The notes: generated from the sequence alone by a model not told the origin. Shown: positions 21,309 through 30,575, counted from the first letter of the stretch. The stretch: 64,000 nucleotides of DNA from Alistipes dispar (GCF_006542685.1 NZ_AP019736.1:1770001-1834000), one strand, 5' to 3'. Program-made: numbers and translations.

Positions 21309-22691
21309 ATGAATCAGTATCTCATTGTTGGTATCGTCTTTATAGTGGTCATCGCTCTTCTGGCGACCAACAAGAAATTGGTTGAAACGCTCAAGAACAT
21401 CTACAAGATCGAGGAGCTGCGCAAGCGTGTGTTGTACACGATCGGGCTGCTGCTGGTCTATCGCTTGGGCAGTTTCGTCGTGATTCCGGGCATCAACCCC
21501 AACGCCCTGGGCGAGGGGTCGGCGTATGCCAGCCAGCTGGAAGGCAACGGGCTTCTGGGCCTGCTGAACGTCTTCTCTGGCGGTGCATTTGGCAACGCCG
21601 CCATTTTCGCGCTCGGAGTCATGCCGTACATCACCGCCTCGATCATCATTCAGCTCATGGGCATGATGGTCCCGTATTTCCAGAAAATGCAGAAGGAAGG
21701 TGAGAGCGGCCGCCGCAAGATGAACCAGTGGACCCGTTTCCTCACGATCGGCGTGCTGATCCTGCAGGGCCCGGCCTACATCGCCAACCTGTACCATCAG
21801 GTTCCCACGGCGTTCGTCTACGGCAATACGTTCGGCTTCGTCGCCTATGCCACGACGATTCTGATCGCCGGCACCATGTTCATCATGTGGCTGGGCGAGA
21901 AGATCACGGACAAGGGTATCGGTAACGGCATTTCGCTGATCATCATGATCGGTATCGTGGCCCGTCTTCCCCACGCGCTTCTGGCCGAGGTCAATGCGCG
22001 TTTCCAGACGGCCTCGGGCAGCGCGATCATGCTGATTCTCGAACTGGTGCTCCTGTTCCTCGTCTTCATGGCGACGATCGCCCTGGTGCAGGCGGTCCGC
22101 AAGGTCCCCGTGCAGTATGCGAAGCGTATCGTCGGCAACAAGCAGTACGGCGGTGTGCGGCAGTACATTCCGCTGAAGATGAATGCGGCCAACGTGATGC
22201 CCATCATCTTCGCGCAGGCCCTGATGTTCATTCCGGCGCTGTTCACCAACGCCGCTCCGGGCTTCGCCGCCGCATTCACCTCGATGACCGGCTTCTGGTA
22301 CAACTTTACGCTCGCGGTGCTGGTAATCGCGTTCACCTACTTCTACACCGCGATTATCATCAATCCTCAAATGATGGCCGATGACATGAAGCGCAACGGC
22401 GGCTTCATCCCGGGAGTGAAACCGGGCAAGCAGACCGTGAACTACATCGACACCATCATGACGCGTATCACGCTTCCCGGCTCGTTCTTCCTCGCCATCG
22501 TGGCCATTCTGCCCGCGCTGGCGATGAAATTCCTGGGCATCCAGCAGGCGTTCGCCTACTTCTACGGAGGTACGTCGCTGCTGATCATGGTGGGCGTGGT
22601 GCTCGACACTCTGAAGCAGATCGAGAGCTACCTGCTGATGCGCCACTACGACGGTCTGATGAAGACCGGCCGTATCCAGGGGCGTCATTAG
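21309..22691 (+). CDS. secY: Protein translocase subunit SecY
   Basis: SecY (460 residues) is the channel of the Sec translocon in the inner membrane. About ten hydrophobic helices are visible, with the family signatures GIMPYITASII-like VMPYITASIIIQL and the GIGNGISLIIMIGIV segment. A hydrophilic pre-segment of about 35 residues at the N terminus contains one extra hydrophobic stretch. In many bacteria adk follows secY; here map follows after 30 bases. Confidence 0.97.
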   Translation: MNQYLIVGIVFIVVIALLATNKKLVETLKNIYKIEELRKRVLYTIGLLLVYRLGSFVVIPGINPNALGEGSAYASQLEGNGLLGLLNVFSGGAFGNAAIFALGVMPYITASIIIQLMGMMVPYFQKMQKEGESGRRKMNQWTRFLTIGVLILQGPAYIANLYHQVPTAFVYGNTFGFVAYATTILIAGTMFIMWLGEKITDKGIGNGISLIIMIGIVARLPHALLAEVNARFQTASGSAIMLILELVLLFLVFMATIALVQAVRKVPVQYAKRIVGNKQYGGVRQYIPLKMNAANVMPIIFAQALMFIPALFTNAAPGFAAAFTSMTGFWYNFTLAVLVIAFTYFYTAIIINPQMMADDMKRNGGFIPGVKPGKQTVNYIDTIMTRITLPGSFFLAIVAILPALAMKFLGIQQAFAYFYGGTSLLIMVGVVLDTLKQIESYLLMRHYDGLMKTGRIQGRH

Positions 22692-22721
22692 GATTTTCCG
22701 AAGAGTTCTTAACGCGAAGAA

Positions 22722-23498
22722 ATGATTTACTTGAAGACAGACGAGGAGATCGAACTGCTCCGTGAAAACAACGTCCTGGTGTCGAAGACGCTGGCCGAGG
22801 TGGGTCGCCACATTCGTCCGGGCGTCACGACCAAGGAGTTGGACACGATCGCCGAGGATTTCATCCGGGCGCACGGAGCGGTTCCCGCTTTCCTCGGGTA
22901 TCAGGGATTTCCCGCTTCGTTGTGCATTTCGGTAAACGAGCAGGTTGTTCACGGTATCCCATCCTCGAAATGCGTCCTCAAAGAGGGCGACATCGTTTCG
23001 GTCGATTGCGGTACGTTTATGAAGGGGTTTGTTGGTGATTCGGCATATACGTTCGCCGTGGGAGAGGTCGCCGAGGAAGTACGGCGGCTGATGGAAGTCA
23101 CCAAAGAGGCTCTTTATAAAGGTACGGCGCAGGCCAGGGCCGGTAATCGCGTGGGCGACATATCGGCCGCCGTGCAGGAGCACGCCGAGCGTTTCGGCTA
23201 CGGCGTGGTGCGCGAGCTGGAGGGACACGGTTTGGGTCGGAAAATGCACGAAGACCCCGGTGTTCCGAACTACGGCGCGCGCGGCAGAGGACCCCTTCTC
23301 AAAGAGGGCATGGTCATCTGCATCGAGCCCATGATCAACATGGGGACCAAGGCGGTGGTTTTCGAGCAGGATGGCTGGACGGTCCGTACGCGGGACCGCA
23401 AGCCGGCGGCGCACTTCGAGTTCGCCGTGGCGGTCCGCAAGTCGGGTCCCGACGTGCTGACGGACTACAGTATCATCGAACAGGCACTAAAAAATTAA
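22722..23498 (+). CDS. map: Methionine aminopeptidase, type I
   Basis: This 258-residue enzyme removes the initiator methionine from nascent chains. The five metal ligands of the family are visible: Asp95 (VDCG), Asp106 (GDSAYTF), His169 (EGHGLGR), Glu202 (IEPMIN) and Glu233. His77 matches the substrate-contact residue. There is no N-terminal zinc-finger extension, so it is type Ia. infA follows after 6 bases. Confidence 0.97.
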   Translation: MIYLKTDEEIELLRENNVLVSKTLAEVGRHIRPGVTTKELDTIAEDFIRAHGAVPAFLGYQGFPASLCISVNEQVVHGIPSSKCVLKEGDIVSVDCGTFMKGFVGDSAYTFAVGEVAEEVRRLMEVTKEALYKGTAQARAGNRVGDISAAVQEHAERFGYGVVRELEGHGLGRKMHEDPGVPNYGARGRGPLLKEGMVICIEPMINMGTKAVVFEQDGWTVRTRDRKPAAHFEFAVAVRKSGPDVLTDYSIIEQALKN

Positions 23499-23504
23499 GA
23501 CTCT

Positions 23505-23723
23505 ATGGCAAAACAGGCTGCTATCGAAAGGGACGGCACGATCATCGAGGCGTTGTCCAACGCCATGTTCCGCGTCGAGCTGGACAACGGTCACGTGCTT
23601 ACGGCCCATATCTCGGGGAAGATGCGCATGCATTACATCAAGATCCTTCCCGGAGATAAAGTAAAAGTGGAGATGACGCCCTACGATCTGACGAAGGGGC
23701 GTATATCTTTCCGGTACAAATAA
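23505..23723 (+). CDS. infA: Translation initiation factor IF-1
   Basis: IF-1 (72 residues) is an OB-fold factor that blocks the A site during initiation. It starts MAKQAAIERDGTIIEAL and ends GRISFRYK, both typical. It lies in the conserved map-infA-rpmJ order. Confidence 0.97.
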   Translation: MAKQAAIERDGTIIEALSNAMFRVELDNGHVLTAHISGKMRMHYIKILPGDKVKVEMTPYDLTKGRISFRYK

Positions 23724-23743
23724 CATTAGATTGCTTGAAAATC

Positions 23744-23860
23744 ATGAAAGTAAAAGCATCCATCAAGAAGAGAAGCGAGGATTGCAAGATTGTGAAGCGC
23801 AAGGGCAAGCTCTACGTCATTTGCAAGAAGAATCCCAAGTTCAAAATGCGCCAGGGTTAA
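23744..23860 (+). CDS. rpmJ: 50S ribosomal protein L36, two zinc ligands replaced
   Basis: This 38-residue protein begins MKVKASIKKRSEDCKIV and ends NPKFKMRQG. L36 is normally a zinc ribbon with ligands at Cys11, Cys14, Cys27 and His32 or 33. Here position 11 is Ser and the His is Lys, leaving only Cys14 and Cys27, so zinc is probably not bound. Position between infA and rpsM is conserved, with gaps of 20 and 36 bases. Confidence 0.95.
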   Translation: MKVKASIKKRSEDCKIVKRKGKLYVICKKNPKFKMRQG

Positions 23861-23896
23861 TGTTTTAACGGTTAATTAAAGAAGAGAAGATTTTAT

Positions 23897-24277
23897 ATGG
23901 CACGTATAGTCGGTGTAGATTTACCGAAAAATAAGAGAGGCGAGATCGGCCTGACCTACATTTATGGCATCGGTCGTTCGACGGCTCGCAAGATTCTCGA
24001 CGCCGCTGGTATCAGCTACGACGTCAAAGTACAGGACTGGACGGACGACCAGGTGGGCGCCATCCGTTCGCAGATCGCCGAAATGGGCATCAAGGTCGAG
24101 GGCGAGTGCCGTTCGATGGTCCAGCTCAACATCAAGCGCCTGATGGATATCGGCTGCTATCGCGGCATCCGTCACCGTCTGGGGCTGCCCGTTCGCGGTC
24201 AGTCTACCAAGAACAATGCGCGTACCCGCAAGGGCCGCAAGAAGACCGTCGCAAACAAGAAAAAGGCAACGAAGTAA
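23897..24277 (+). CDS. rpsM: 30S ribosomal protein S13
   Basis: S13 (126 residues) forms intersubunit bridges from the 30S head and contacts the P-site tRNA with its tail. It starts MARIVGVDLPKNKRGEIGLTY and has the RGQSTKNNARTRKGRKKTVA tail. It opens the alpha block. Confidence 0.97.
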   Translation: MARIVGVDLPKNKRGEIGLTYIYGIGRSTARKILDAAGISYDVKVQDWTDDQVGAIRSQIAEMGIKVEGECRSMVQLNIKRLMDIGCYRGIRHRLGLPVRGQSTKNNARTRKGRKKTVANKKKATK

Positions 24278-24290
24278 TCTTTAGAGAATT

Positions 24291-24680
24291 ATGGCAAAGA
24301 AAACTGGAACAGTTAAGAAAAAGGTTGTTAAGGTCGGTGCCGTGGGCAATGCCTATGTGCACTCCACTTTCAACAATGTGATCATCACCATCACCAACGA
24401 GGTGGGTGACGTCATCAGTTGGTCGTCGGCCGGCAAGATGGGTTTCCGTGGTTCGAAGAAGAATACTCCGTACGCCGCACAGACGTCGGCCGCCGATTGC
24501 GCCAAGGTCGCCTACGACATGGGCCTGCGCAAGGTGAAGGTTTACGTCAAGGGTCCGGGTGCGGGCCGCGAGTCGGCCGTGCGCACCATCCACGGCGCGG
24601 GCATCGAGGTCATGGAGATCATCGACGTCACACCGCTGCCGCATAACGGTTGCCGTGCTCCTAACCGTCGCCGCGTATAG
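24291..24680 (+). CDS. rpsK: 30S ribosomal protein S11
   Basis: S11 (129 residues) lies on the 30S platform near the Shine-Dalgarno/anti-SD helix; Bacteroidetes sequester the anti-SD partly through S21, S18 and neighbouring proteins. Motifs HSTFNNVIITITN and KGPGAGRESAVR are typical, as is the CRAPNRRRV end. Confidence 0.97.
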   Translation: MAKKTGTVKKKVVKVGAVGNAYVHSTFNNVIITITNEVGDVISWSSAGKMGFRGSKKNTPYAAQTSAADCAKVAYDMGLRKVKVYVKGPGAGRESAVRTIHGAGIEVMEIIDVTPLPHNGCRAPNRRRV

Positions 24681-24733
24681 TTTCGGGGAAGAGGTTCAGG
24701 ACAAATTCAAGGTTTTTTAATTACGTTAAGACA

Positions 24734-25342
24734 ATGGGAAAATACATAGGACCAAAATCGAAAATCGCCCGTAAGTTCGGCGAAGCTATCTATGGTGCGG
24801 ACAAGGTGCTCGAGAAGCGCAACTTCCCTCCCGGACAGCACGGTCTGGCGCGCAAGCGCAAGAAGGTGTCGGAGTACGGCACGCAGCTCAGCGAGAAGCA
24901 GAAGGCGAAGTACACGTACGGCCTGCTGGAGAAGCAGTTCGCCCGTACCTACGAACAGGCTGCGCGCATGGGCGGCATCACAGGCGAGAATCTGCTCAAG
25001 CTGCTCGAGTGCCGTCTGGACAACGTCGTTTACCGCTTGGGTATCGCCCCGACGCGTGCAGCTGCCCGCCAGCTCGTTTCGCACTGCCACATCTGCGTGA
25101 ACGGCAGTGTCGTGAACATCCCCTCGTACTCGCTCCGCGCGGGTGACGTGGTGTCGGTTCGCGAGAAGTCGAAGAGTCTGGAGGTGATCACGGCATCTCT
25201 GGCCGGCTCGTCGAAGAGCCGCTACGCCTGGCTCGAATGGGACAACGCCTCGATGAGCGGCAAGTTCCTGCAGAAGCCCGAGCGTGAGGAGATTCCCGAG
25301 AACATCAAGGAGCAGCTCATCGTCGAGTTGTACTCGAAGTAG
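24734..25342 (+). CDS. rpsD: 30S ribosomal protein S4
   Basis: S4 (202 residues) is a primary 16S binder and, in E. coli, repressor of the alpha operon. The S4 RNA-binding domain is seen at ECRLDNVVYRLGIAPTR and VNIPSYSLRAGDVV. It lacks the N-terminal zinc cysteines of some S4 proteins. The 53-base gap before it is the largest within the alpha block. Confidence 0.97.
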   Translation: MGKYIGPKSKIARKFGEAIYGADKVLEKRNFPPGQHGLARKRKKVSEYGTQLSEKQKAKYTYGLLEKQFARTYEQAARMGGITGENLLKLLECRLDNVVYRLGIAPTRAAARQLVSHCHICVNGSVVNIPSYSLRAGDVVSVREKSKSLEVITASLAGSSKSRYAWLEWDNASMSGKFLQKPEREEIPENIKEQLIVELYSK

Positions 25343-25363
25343 TAATCTATCAAATCAACTATT

Positions 25364-26356
25364 ATGGCAATATTAGCATTCCAGAAACCTGAGAAGGTTA
25401 TAATGCTCGAGTCCACTTCATCGTTCGGAAAGTTCGAGTTCCGACCGCTGGAGCCCGGATTCGGCATGACTGTCGGTAACGCTTTACGTCGTATTCTGCT
25501 CTCTTCGCTGGAGGGTTACGCAATCACGACTGTCAAGGTAGCCGGTGTCGATCACGAGTTTGCCGCTATCCCCGGAGTGATGGAGGATATGTTGAACATC
25601 ATCCTCAATCTGAAGCAGGTTCGTTTTATCCGCACAGTCGATAATCAGGATGCCGAAAAAGTATCCATTAACGTTGCGGGTGTTACGGAGCTGACTGCCG
25701 GATATATCTCGAACTATCTGTCGTTCTTCAAGGTGCTGAATCCCGACCTGGTGATCTGCCACCTCGCTCCCGGTACGAAGATGCAGATGACGCTCACGAT
25801 CGGCAAGGGCCGCGGCTACGTGCCTGCCGAGGAGAACGCCCCTGCCGAGAGCGAGTTCGGAACGCTGCCGATCGACTCGATCTTCACGCCGATCAAGAAC
25901 GTGAAATACTCGATCGAAAACTACCGTGTCGAGCAGAAGACCGACTACGAGAAGTTGAATTTGGAAATTACTACCGACGGGTCGATTCACCCCAAGGAGG
26001 CTCTGAAGGAGGCCGCCAAAATCCTTATCCAGCACTTCATGCTCTTCTCCGACGAGAAAATCACCGTCAATATGGAGGATACGAACGGAACCGAGGAGTT
26101 CGACGAGGATGTGCTCCACATGCGTCAGTTGCTGAAAACCAAGTTGTCGGACCAGGACCTGAGCGTTCGCGCGCTCAACTGCCTGAAGGCCGCCGACGTG
26201 GATACGGTGGGCGACCTGGTGAAGCTCAACCGCAACGACCTGCTGAAGTTCCGCAATTTCGGCAAGAAGTCGCTCACGGAGCTGGACGAGCTGCTGGCTT
26301 CCCTGAACCTGAAGTTCGGTATGGATGTATCAATCTACAAACTTGACAAAGACTAA
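25364..26356 (+). CDS. rpoA: RNA polymerase alpha subunit
   Basis: The alpha subunit (330 residues) dimerises to start RNA polymerase assembly. The N-terminal domain contains GFGMTVGNALRRILLSSLEGYA. The C-terminal DNA-binding domain follows a linker, with LSVRALNCLKAADVDTVGDLV and the LLKFRNFGKKSLTELDELL helix-hairpin-helix. rplQ starts 2 bases after its stop. Confidence 0.98.
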   Translation: MAILAFQKPEKVIMLESTSSFGKFEFRPLEPGFGMTVGNALRRILLSSLEGYAITTVKVAGVDHEFAAIPGVMEDMLNIILNLKQVRFIRTVDNQDAEKVSINVAGVTELTAGYISNYLSFFKVLNPDLVICHLAPGTKMQMTLTIGKGRGYVPAEENAPAESEFGTLPIDSIFTPIKNVKYSIENYRVEQKTDYEKLNLEITTDGSIHPKEALKEAAKILIQHFMLFSDEKITVNMEDTNGTEEFDEDVLHMRQLLKTKLSDQDLSVRALNCLKAADVDTVGDLVKLNRNDLLKFRNFGKKSLTELDELLASLNLKFGMDVSIYKLDKD

Positions 26357-26358
26357 TT

Positions 26359-26964
26359 ATGAGACACAATAAGAATTTCAACCACCTCGGCCGTCAGGCG
26401 GGACACCGCAAGGCGATGCTTTCGAACATGGCCTCGTCGCTGATTCTGCACAAGCGCATCGAGACGACGCTCGCGAAAGCCAAGGCCGTCCGCATGTTCG
26501 TGGAGCCTCTGGTGACCAAGTCGAAGGAGGACACGACCCACTCGCGCCGCGTCGTATTCTCGTACCTGAAACAGAAGGAGGCCGTGACGGAGCTGTTCCG
26601 CACGATCGCTCCGAAGATCGCCGAGCGTCCGGGCGGCTACACGCGTATCCTGAAGACGGGCTTCCGTCTGGGCGACGCCGCCGACATGTGCATCATCGAG
26701 TTCGTGGACTTCAACGAGGCTTATACGCTGGGCATTGCGCCGGCCGCTGCCGCAGAGGCGAAACCCAAGACGCGCCGTTCGCGCAAGAGCGCAGCGAAGA
26801 AGACCGATGCCGTCGAGGAGGCTACGGTAGTCGAGGGCGAGGCCAAGAAGGCCGCTCCCAAGAAGGCTGCCGCAGCGAAGAAGCCTGCCGCTCCGAAGTC
26901 CGCTTCGGCCAAGGCTGCCGCTCCGAAGGTCGCCAAGAAGACCAACGTGGGCAAGAAGATGTAA
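26359..26964 (+). CDS. rplQ: 50S ribosomal protein L17 with Ala/Lys-rich tail
   Basis: L17 (201 residues) lies near the tunnel exit. The core (MRHNKNFNHLGRQAGHRKAM to FVDFNEAY) takes about 122 residues. Residues 127-201 form an Ala/Lys-rich tail of KKA / PKKA units, longer than in E. coli L17 (127 residues). Such tails occur in other Bacteroidetes. It is the last gene of the superoperon and is followed by a strong terminator. Confidence 0.97.
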   Translation: MRHNKNFNHLGRQAGHRKAMLSNMASSLILHKRIETTLAKAKAVRMFVEPLVTKSKEDTTHSRRVVFSYLKQKEAVTELFRTIAPKIAERPGGYTRILKTGFRLGDAADMCIIEFVDFNEAYTLGIAPAAAAEAKPKTRRSRKSAAKKTDAVEEATVVEGEAKKAAPKKAAAAKKPAAPKSASAKAAAPKVAKKTNVGKKM

Positions 26965-26985
26965 TTCAACCCTGAAAAGGAGCCG

Positions 26986-27028
26986 AAAATCCGGATGTTC
27001 CGCTTTCGCGGGACATCCGGATTTTTCT
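26986..27028 (+). terminator. Intrinsic terminator of the ribosomal superoperon
   Basis: An 18-bp stem (26986-27003 with 27008-27025, one G-T wobble) has a TTTC loop and ends in a T-rich tract. It closes the transcript 21 bases after the rplQ stop. Confidence 0.92.
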
Positions 27029-27380
27029 GTTTCCGGCGGGGCGAGCGATTGCATGATCGTCCGTCCCCGGGAGGGGCGGCCGTCGTTAGGAGAGGAAGAG
27101 CCGATTGCCGTGCGGGAGAGGGGCGGCCGGGGGACGGGAGGCTGTCGGCGGAGGATTCGGCAAGGCTCCGGCCGTTGTCGGATGGAACCGGGAAGGGCGG
27201 TTTGCTGTTTGCGGGAGGATGGCCTGAACGGCGGGATGCTGCCGGTCGGGTGCATGCGATCGCGTTTTTTCGAAAAAAATACCGGATGAAATGCGGATTT
27301 TAGATTCCGTTCAGAATCGAGCCCGATCTTTGTATCGTAAAATAAAACGAAACAGTATTAACCGATAAAAAATTACGATT
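27029..27380 (+). other. Non-coding interval before the PepSY-like gene
   Basis: This stretch of about 350 bases holds no supported gene; the GC-rich first part gives chance frames only. A weak -7-like GATCTTTG (27325-27332) followed by an AT-rich leader probably serves the gene at 27381. Confidence 0.4.
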
Positions 27381-27824
27381 ATGAAAAAGATTCTTGTTGC
27401 AGCCGTTCTCTTATTCGCCGGTATCGCTTCTACCTTCGCCGGAGACCGCGAGCGTCCGATCGCCGTGGACAAACTGCCCGCTGTCGCGCAACAGTTCCTC
27501 GCGGCCCATTTCAAGGGGCTGACCGTGGCCTTCGCGGTGGAGGACCCGAAGTTCATCGGCTCGGAGTACGAAGTGACCTATACGGACCGGACCGAAGTGG
27601 ATTTCCGTTCCGACGGCGAGTGGTCCTCCGTGGAGCGGAAGTACGAGGCCGTTCCGGCGTCGGTCGTTCCGGCGCAGATCCAGGAGTATGTCGCCAAGAG
27701 CAACTTCCCGAACCAGTATATCCGGAAGATCGAGCGGAACAAGTACACCTGGGAGATCGAGCTTTCGAACGGGCTCGAGATCAAGTTCGACCGTCAGTTC
27801 AATGTGATCGGCTTCGACGACTGA
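27381..27824 (+). CDS. Exported PepSY-like (DUF2874) protein
   Basis: The protein has 147 residues with a signal peptide (1-20, ending STFA-G). Two related units follow, each with the pattern of a conserved LP-x-x-x-x-FL or VP-x-x-I-x-x-YV helix, then beta-strands, ending in FDRQFNVIG; this is the PepSY-like / DUF2874 fold seen in many Bacteroidetes periplasmic proteins. The repeat boundaries are about 26-85 and 88-147. Function in this family is not established; protease-inhibitor-like roles have been proposed. It is monocistronic with its own terminator. Confidence 0.8.
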   Translation: MKKILVAAVLLFAGIASTFAGDRERPIAVDKLPAVAQQFLAAHFKGLTVAFAVEDPKFIGSEYEVTYTDRTEVDFRSDGEWSSVERKYEAVPASVVPAQIQEYVAKSNFPNQYIRKIERNKYTWEIELSNGLEIKFDRQFNVIGFDD

Positions 27825-27862
27825 TCCCCGCGGCTTCCCGCGGCTTCCCGCGGATGAAAACG

Positions 27863-27899
27863 GACCCCTGCTTCCCGATACCGAGAAGCAGGGGTCTTT
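27863..27899 (+). terminator. Intrinsic terminator after the PepSY-like gene
   Basis: A 12-bp perfect stem GACCCCTGCTTC / GAAGCAGGGGTC (27863-27874 with 27885-27896) is followed by TTTCG. Just upstream, 27827-27855 carries a short tandem CGCGGCTTCC repeat. Confidence 0.8.
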
Positions 27900-27955
27900 C
27901 GTATTCGCCGGGCTGCCGGATCGCTCCGTGCAGCCGCTTTCTCTCGTGCGGCCGG

Positions 27956-28714
27956 TTACTTCGTGAAGCCCTTGCCGATGGCGAGGAAGTCCTCCGCCTT
28001 GAGGGCTGCGCCGCCGATCAGGCCGCCGTCCACGTCCTCCTTGGCGAAGATCTCGGCTGCGTTCGAGGGCTTGCAGGAACCTCCGTAGAGGATCGGGCAC
28101 TCTTCGGCCGCCGCGCCGAACTTGGCGGCGAGCACCTTGCGGATGTAGGCGTGGATCTCCTGCGCCTGCTCGGCCGTCGCGGTCTTGCCCGTGCCGATGG
28201 CCCAGACGGGCTCGTAGGCGATCACGAGGTTGCGGAACTGCTCTTCCGTGAGGTTATAGACCACCTCCTCGATCTGGGCCTTCACCACGTCGAAGTGCTT
28301 GCCGGCCTCGCGTTCCTCGAGGTTCTCGCCCACGCAGTAGATCGGCGTGAGATCGTTGGCATAGGCCTGCGCCATCTTCTTGTTGAGCGTGGCGGAGGTC
28401 TCGCCGTAGTACTGGCGGCGCTCCGAGTGTCCGAGGATCACGTACTTGCAGCCCAGCGCCGCGATCATCTGTGCGGCGACCTCGCCCGTATAGGCGCCCT
28501 TGGCCTCCGTGGCGCAGTCCTGTGCGCCGAGTGCGATGTCCGAACCTTTCAGCGCCTCGGCCACCATCGAGAGGTGGGTGAACGGCGGACATACGATGAA
28601 GTTCACGCACGAGCACACCTCGCCGCGTCCTGCGGCGACTCCTTTGGCCAGTTCGACTCCTTCGGCAGGAAGCGTATTCATCTTCCAGTTGCCGGCTACG
28701 ATTTTCTTTCTCAT
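27956..28714 (-). CDS. tpiA: Triosephosphate isomerase
   Basis: The 252-residue glycolytic enzyme interconverts dihydroxyacetone phosphate and glyceraldehyde 3-phosphate. Active-site residues are all visible: Asn9 and Lys11 (GNWKMN), His96 (ILGHSERR) and Glu168 (AYEPVWAIGTGK). The length is normal. It lies 69 bases downstream of lysS on the same strand and may be co-transcribed with it. Confidence 0.98.
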   Translation of the reverse strand: MRKKIVAGNWKMNTLPAEGVELAKGVAAGRGEVCSCVNFIVCPPFTHLSMVAEALKGSDIALGAQDCATEAKGAYTGEVAAQMIAALGCKYVILGHSERRQYYGETSATLNKKMAQAYANDLTPIYCVGENLEEREAGKHFDVVKAQIEEVVYNLTEEQFRNLVIAYEPVWAIGTGKTATAEQAQEIHAYIRKVLAAKFGAAAEECPILYGGSCKPSNAAEIFAKEDVDGGLIGGAALKAEDFLAIGKGFTK

Positions 28715-28783
28715 GGTAGTTATTCTGTTTCGTTAAACGGTAATTTCGTGTTTTCCGCTTTCGGCCGTATCCGGAACCGGCGG

Positions 28784-30508
28784 TCACTCCCCGGCGCACC
28801 AGCCCTTCACCTCCTCCATCGAGGGGGCCTTCAGACCGAGCTTGTTTTTCTTGTTGAAGCCGCAGAGGTCGTTGAAGAACTTGCCCGGGGCGAGTTTCCG
28901 GAGCGATTCTACGGTCACGTACCCCATTTTCTGTATGACGGGGACCCACTCCTCGGGAACGCCGATGGCGGTGTAGGCCTCCGCGGGATCCGCGACGGCC
29001 TTCTTCTCGGGACGCATCTGCGGGAAGAACAGCACGTCCTGGATCGACGGCTGGCCGGTCATGAACATCGTCAGACGGTCGATTCCGATTCCCATGCCCG
29101 AGCAGGTGGGCATTCCGAACTCCAGCGCGCGCACGAAATCCATGTCGATGAACATGGCCTCGTCGTCGCCCTTCTCCGACAGCCGCAACTGCTCCTGGAA
29201 ACGCTCCAGTTGGTCGATCGGGTCGTTCAGCTCCGAGTAGGCGTTGCACAGCTCCTTGCCGTTCACGAACAGCTCGAAACGCTCCGTCAGGTCGGGATTC
29301 GAGCGGTGACGCTTGCAGAGGGGCGACATTTCGATCGGATAGTCGGTGATGAAGGTGGGCTGTACGAGCTCCTCCTCGCAGTACTGTCCGAAGATGGCGT
29401 CGATGAGCTTGCCCTTGCCCATCGTCTCGTCAATCTCGACATTCAGACGCTTGCACGCCTCGCGCAGTTGTTCCTCCGACTGGCCCGTGATGTCGTAGCC
29501 GGTCTTCTCGCGGATGGCGTCGGTCATCGTCAGCCGGCGGAACGGGGCTTTGAACGAAACCTCGCGGCCGTCGATCGTAAGCTCCGTCGTGCCGTTCACG
29601 GCGAGCGCCACGCGTTCGAGCATCCGTTCGGTGAACTCCATCATCCAGAGGTAGTCCTTGTAGGCCACGTAGATCTCCATGCAGGTGAACTCGGGGTTGT
29701 GCGTGCGGTCCATGCCCTCGTTGCGGAAGTTCTTGCCGAACTCGTAAACGCCGTCGAATCCGCCGACGATGAGCTTCTTGAGATACAGCTCCGTGGCGAT
29801 GCGCAGGTAGAGGTCGATGTCCAGCGAATTGTGGTGCGTGATGAACGGACGGGCCGACGCACCGCCCGGAATGGGTTGCAGAATCGGCGTCTCGACCTCG
29901 ACGTAGCCCTTCTCGTTGAAGTATTCGCGCATCGTGGCCATGATCTTCGCGCGCTTGACGAAGACCTCCTTGACCTGCGGATTGACGATCAGGTCGAGGT
30001 AGCGCTGGCGGTAGCGGACCTCCGGGTCGGTGAAGGCGTCGAACGTCCGGCCGTCCTTCTCCTTGACCACGGGCAGCGGGCGGATCGACTTCGACAGCAC
30101 GGTGAAGCGGCGGCAGTGCACCGACAGCTCGCCCGTGTTGGTGCGGAAGGCGAATCCCTCGACGCCCACGAAGTCGCCGATGTCGAGCAGTTTCTTGAAC
30201 ACGGTGTTGTAGAGCGTCGGATCGCCCTCGGGGCAGATGTCGTCGCGGCGGATGTAGATCTGGATGCGGCCCGTGTGGTCTTGCAGTTCGAAGAACGAGG
30301 CGCTGCCCATGATGCGGCGCGACATGATGCGGCCCGCGATGCGCACCTCTCCGTAGTTCTGCTTCGTCTCGTCGTAGTTTTCGGCGATTTCGCGTGCCGT
30401 GGCCGTCACCTCGTAGCGCGCGGCGGGGTAGGGCTCGATGCCCAGGTCGCGCAACGCCTTGAGCGACTGCCGGCGCAACTGTTCCTGTTCGCTGAGTTCG
30501 ATTGCCAT
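28784..30508 (-). CDS. lysS: Lysyl-tRNA synthetase, class II
   Basis: The 574-residue enzyme charges tRNA-Lys. An N-terminal OB-fold anticodon domain precedes the class II core; motif 2 is FRNEGMDRTHNPEF (from 261) and motif 3 is GMGIGIDRLTMF. About 73 residues after the usual end (from roughly 502) form an extension with a helix-hairpin-helix-like look (GYVTVESLRKLAPGKFFNDLCG); similar tails occur in Bacteroides LysRS. A promoter sits at 30545-30575 on the minus strand. Confidence 0.97.
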   Translation of the reverse strand: MAIELSEQEQLRRQSLKALRDLGIEPYPAARYEVTATAREIAENYDETKQNYGEVRIAGRIMSRRIMGSASFFELQDHTGRIQIYIRRDDICPEGDPTLYNTVFKKLLDIGDFVGVEGFAFRTNTGELSVHCRRFTVLSKSIRPLPVVKEKDGRTFDAFTDPEVRYRQRYLDLIVNPQVKEVFVKRAKIMATMREYFNEKGYVEVETPILQPIPGGASARPFITHHNSLDIDLYLRIATELYLKKLIVGGFDGVYEFGKNFRNEGMDRTHNPEFTCMEIYVAYKDYLWMMEFTERMLERVALAVNGTTELTIDGREVSFKAPFRRLTMTDAIREKTGYDITGQSEEQLREACKRLNVEIDETMGKGKLIDAIFGQYCEEELVQPTFITDYPIEMSPLCKRHRSNPDLTERFELFVNGKELCNAYSELNDPIDQLERFQEQLRLSEKGDDEAMFIDMDFVRALEFGMPTCSGMGIGIDRLTMFMTGQPSIQDVLFFPQMRPEKKAVADPAEAYTAIGVPEEWVPVIQKMGYVTVESLRKLAPGKFFNDLCGFNKKNKLGLKAPSMEEVKGWCAGE

Positions 30509-30544
30509 ATTTCGGTGTTTTTATCGTTTTCGGATTCGACCCCG

Positions 30545-30575
30545 CAAAGGTAGCGAAAAAAGGGGAGAATCGCAA
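30545..30575 (-). promoter_or_regulatory. Predicted promoter of lysS
   Basis: Minus-strand TACCTTTG (30552 to 30545) has TTG 20 bases upstream (30575 to 30573). The -33 box overlaps the end of the PAP2 gene. Confidence 0.7.

Noticed and set aside
27827..27855. Tandem CGCGGCTTCC repeat
   Set aside because: Only two and a half units in a short spacer before a terminator; no sign of function.
27620..30553. Plus-strand frame of 977 codons opposite tpiA and lysS
   Set aside because: It spans two well-supported genes on the other strand and an intergenic region; chance frame due to high GC3.
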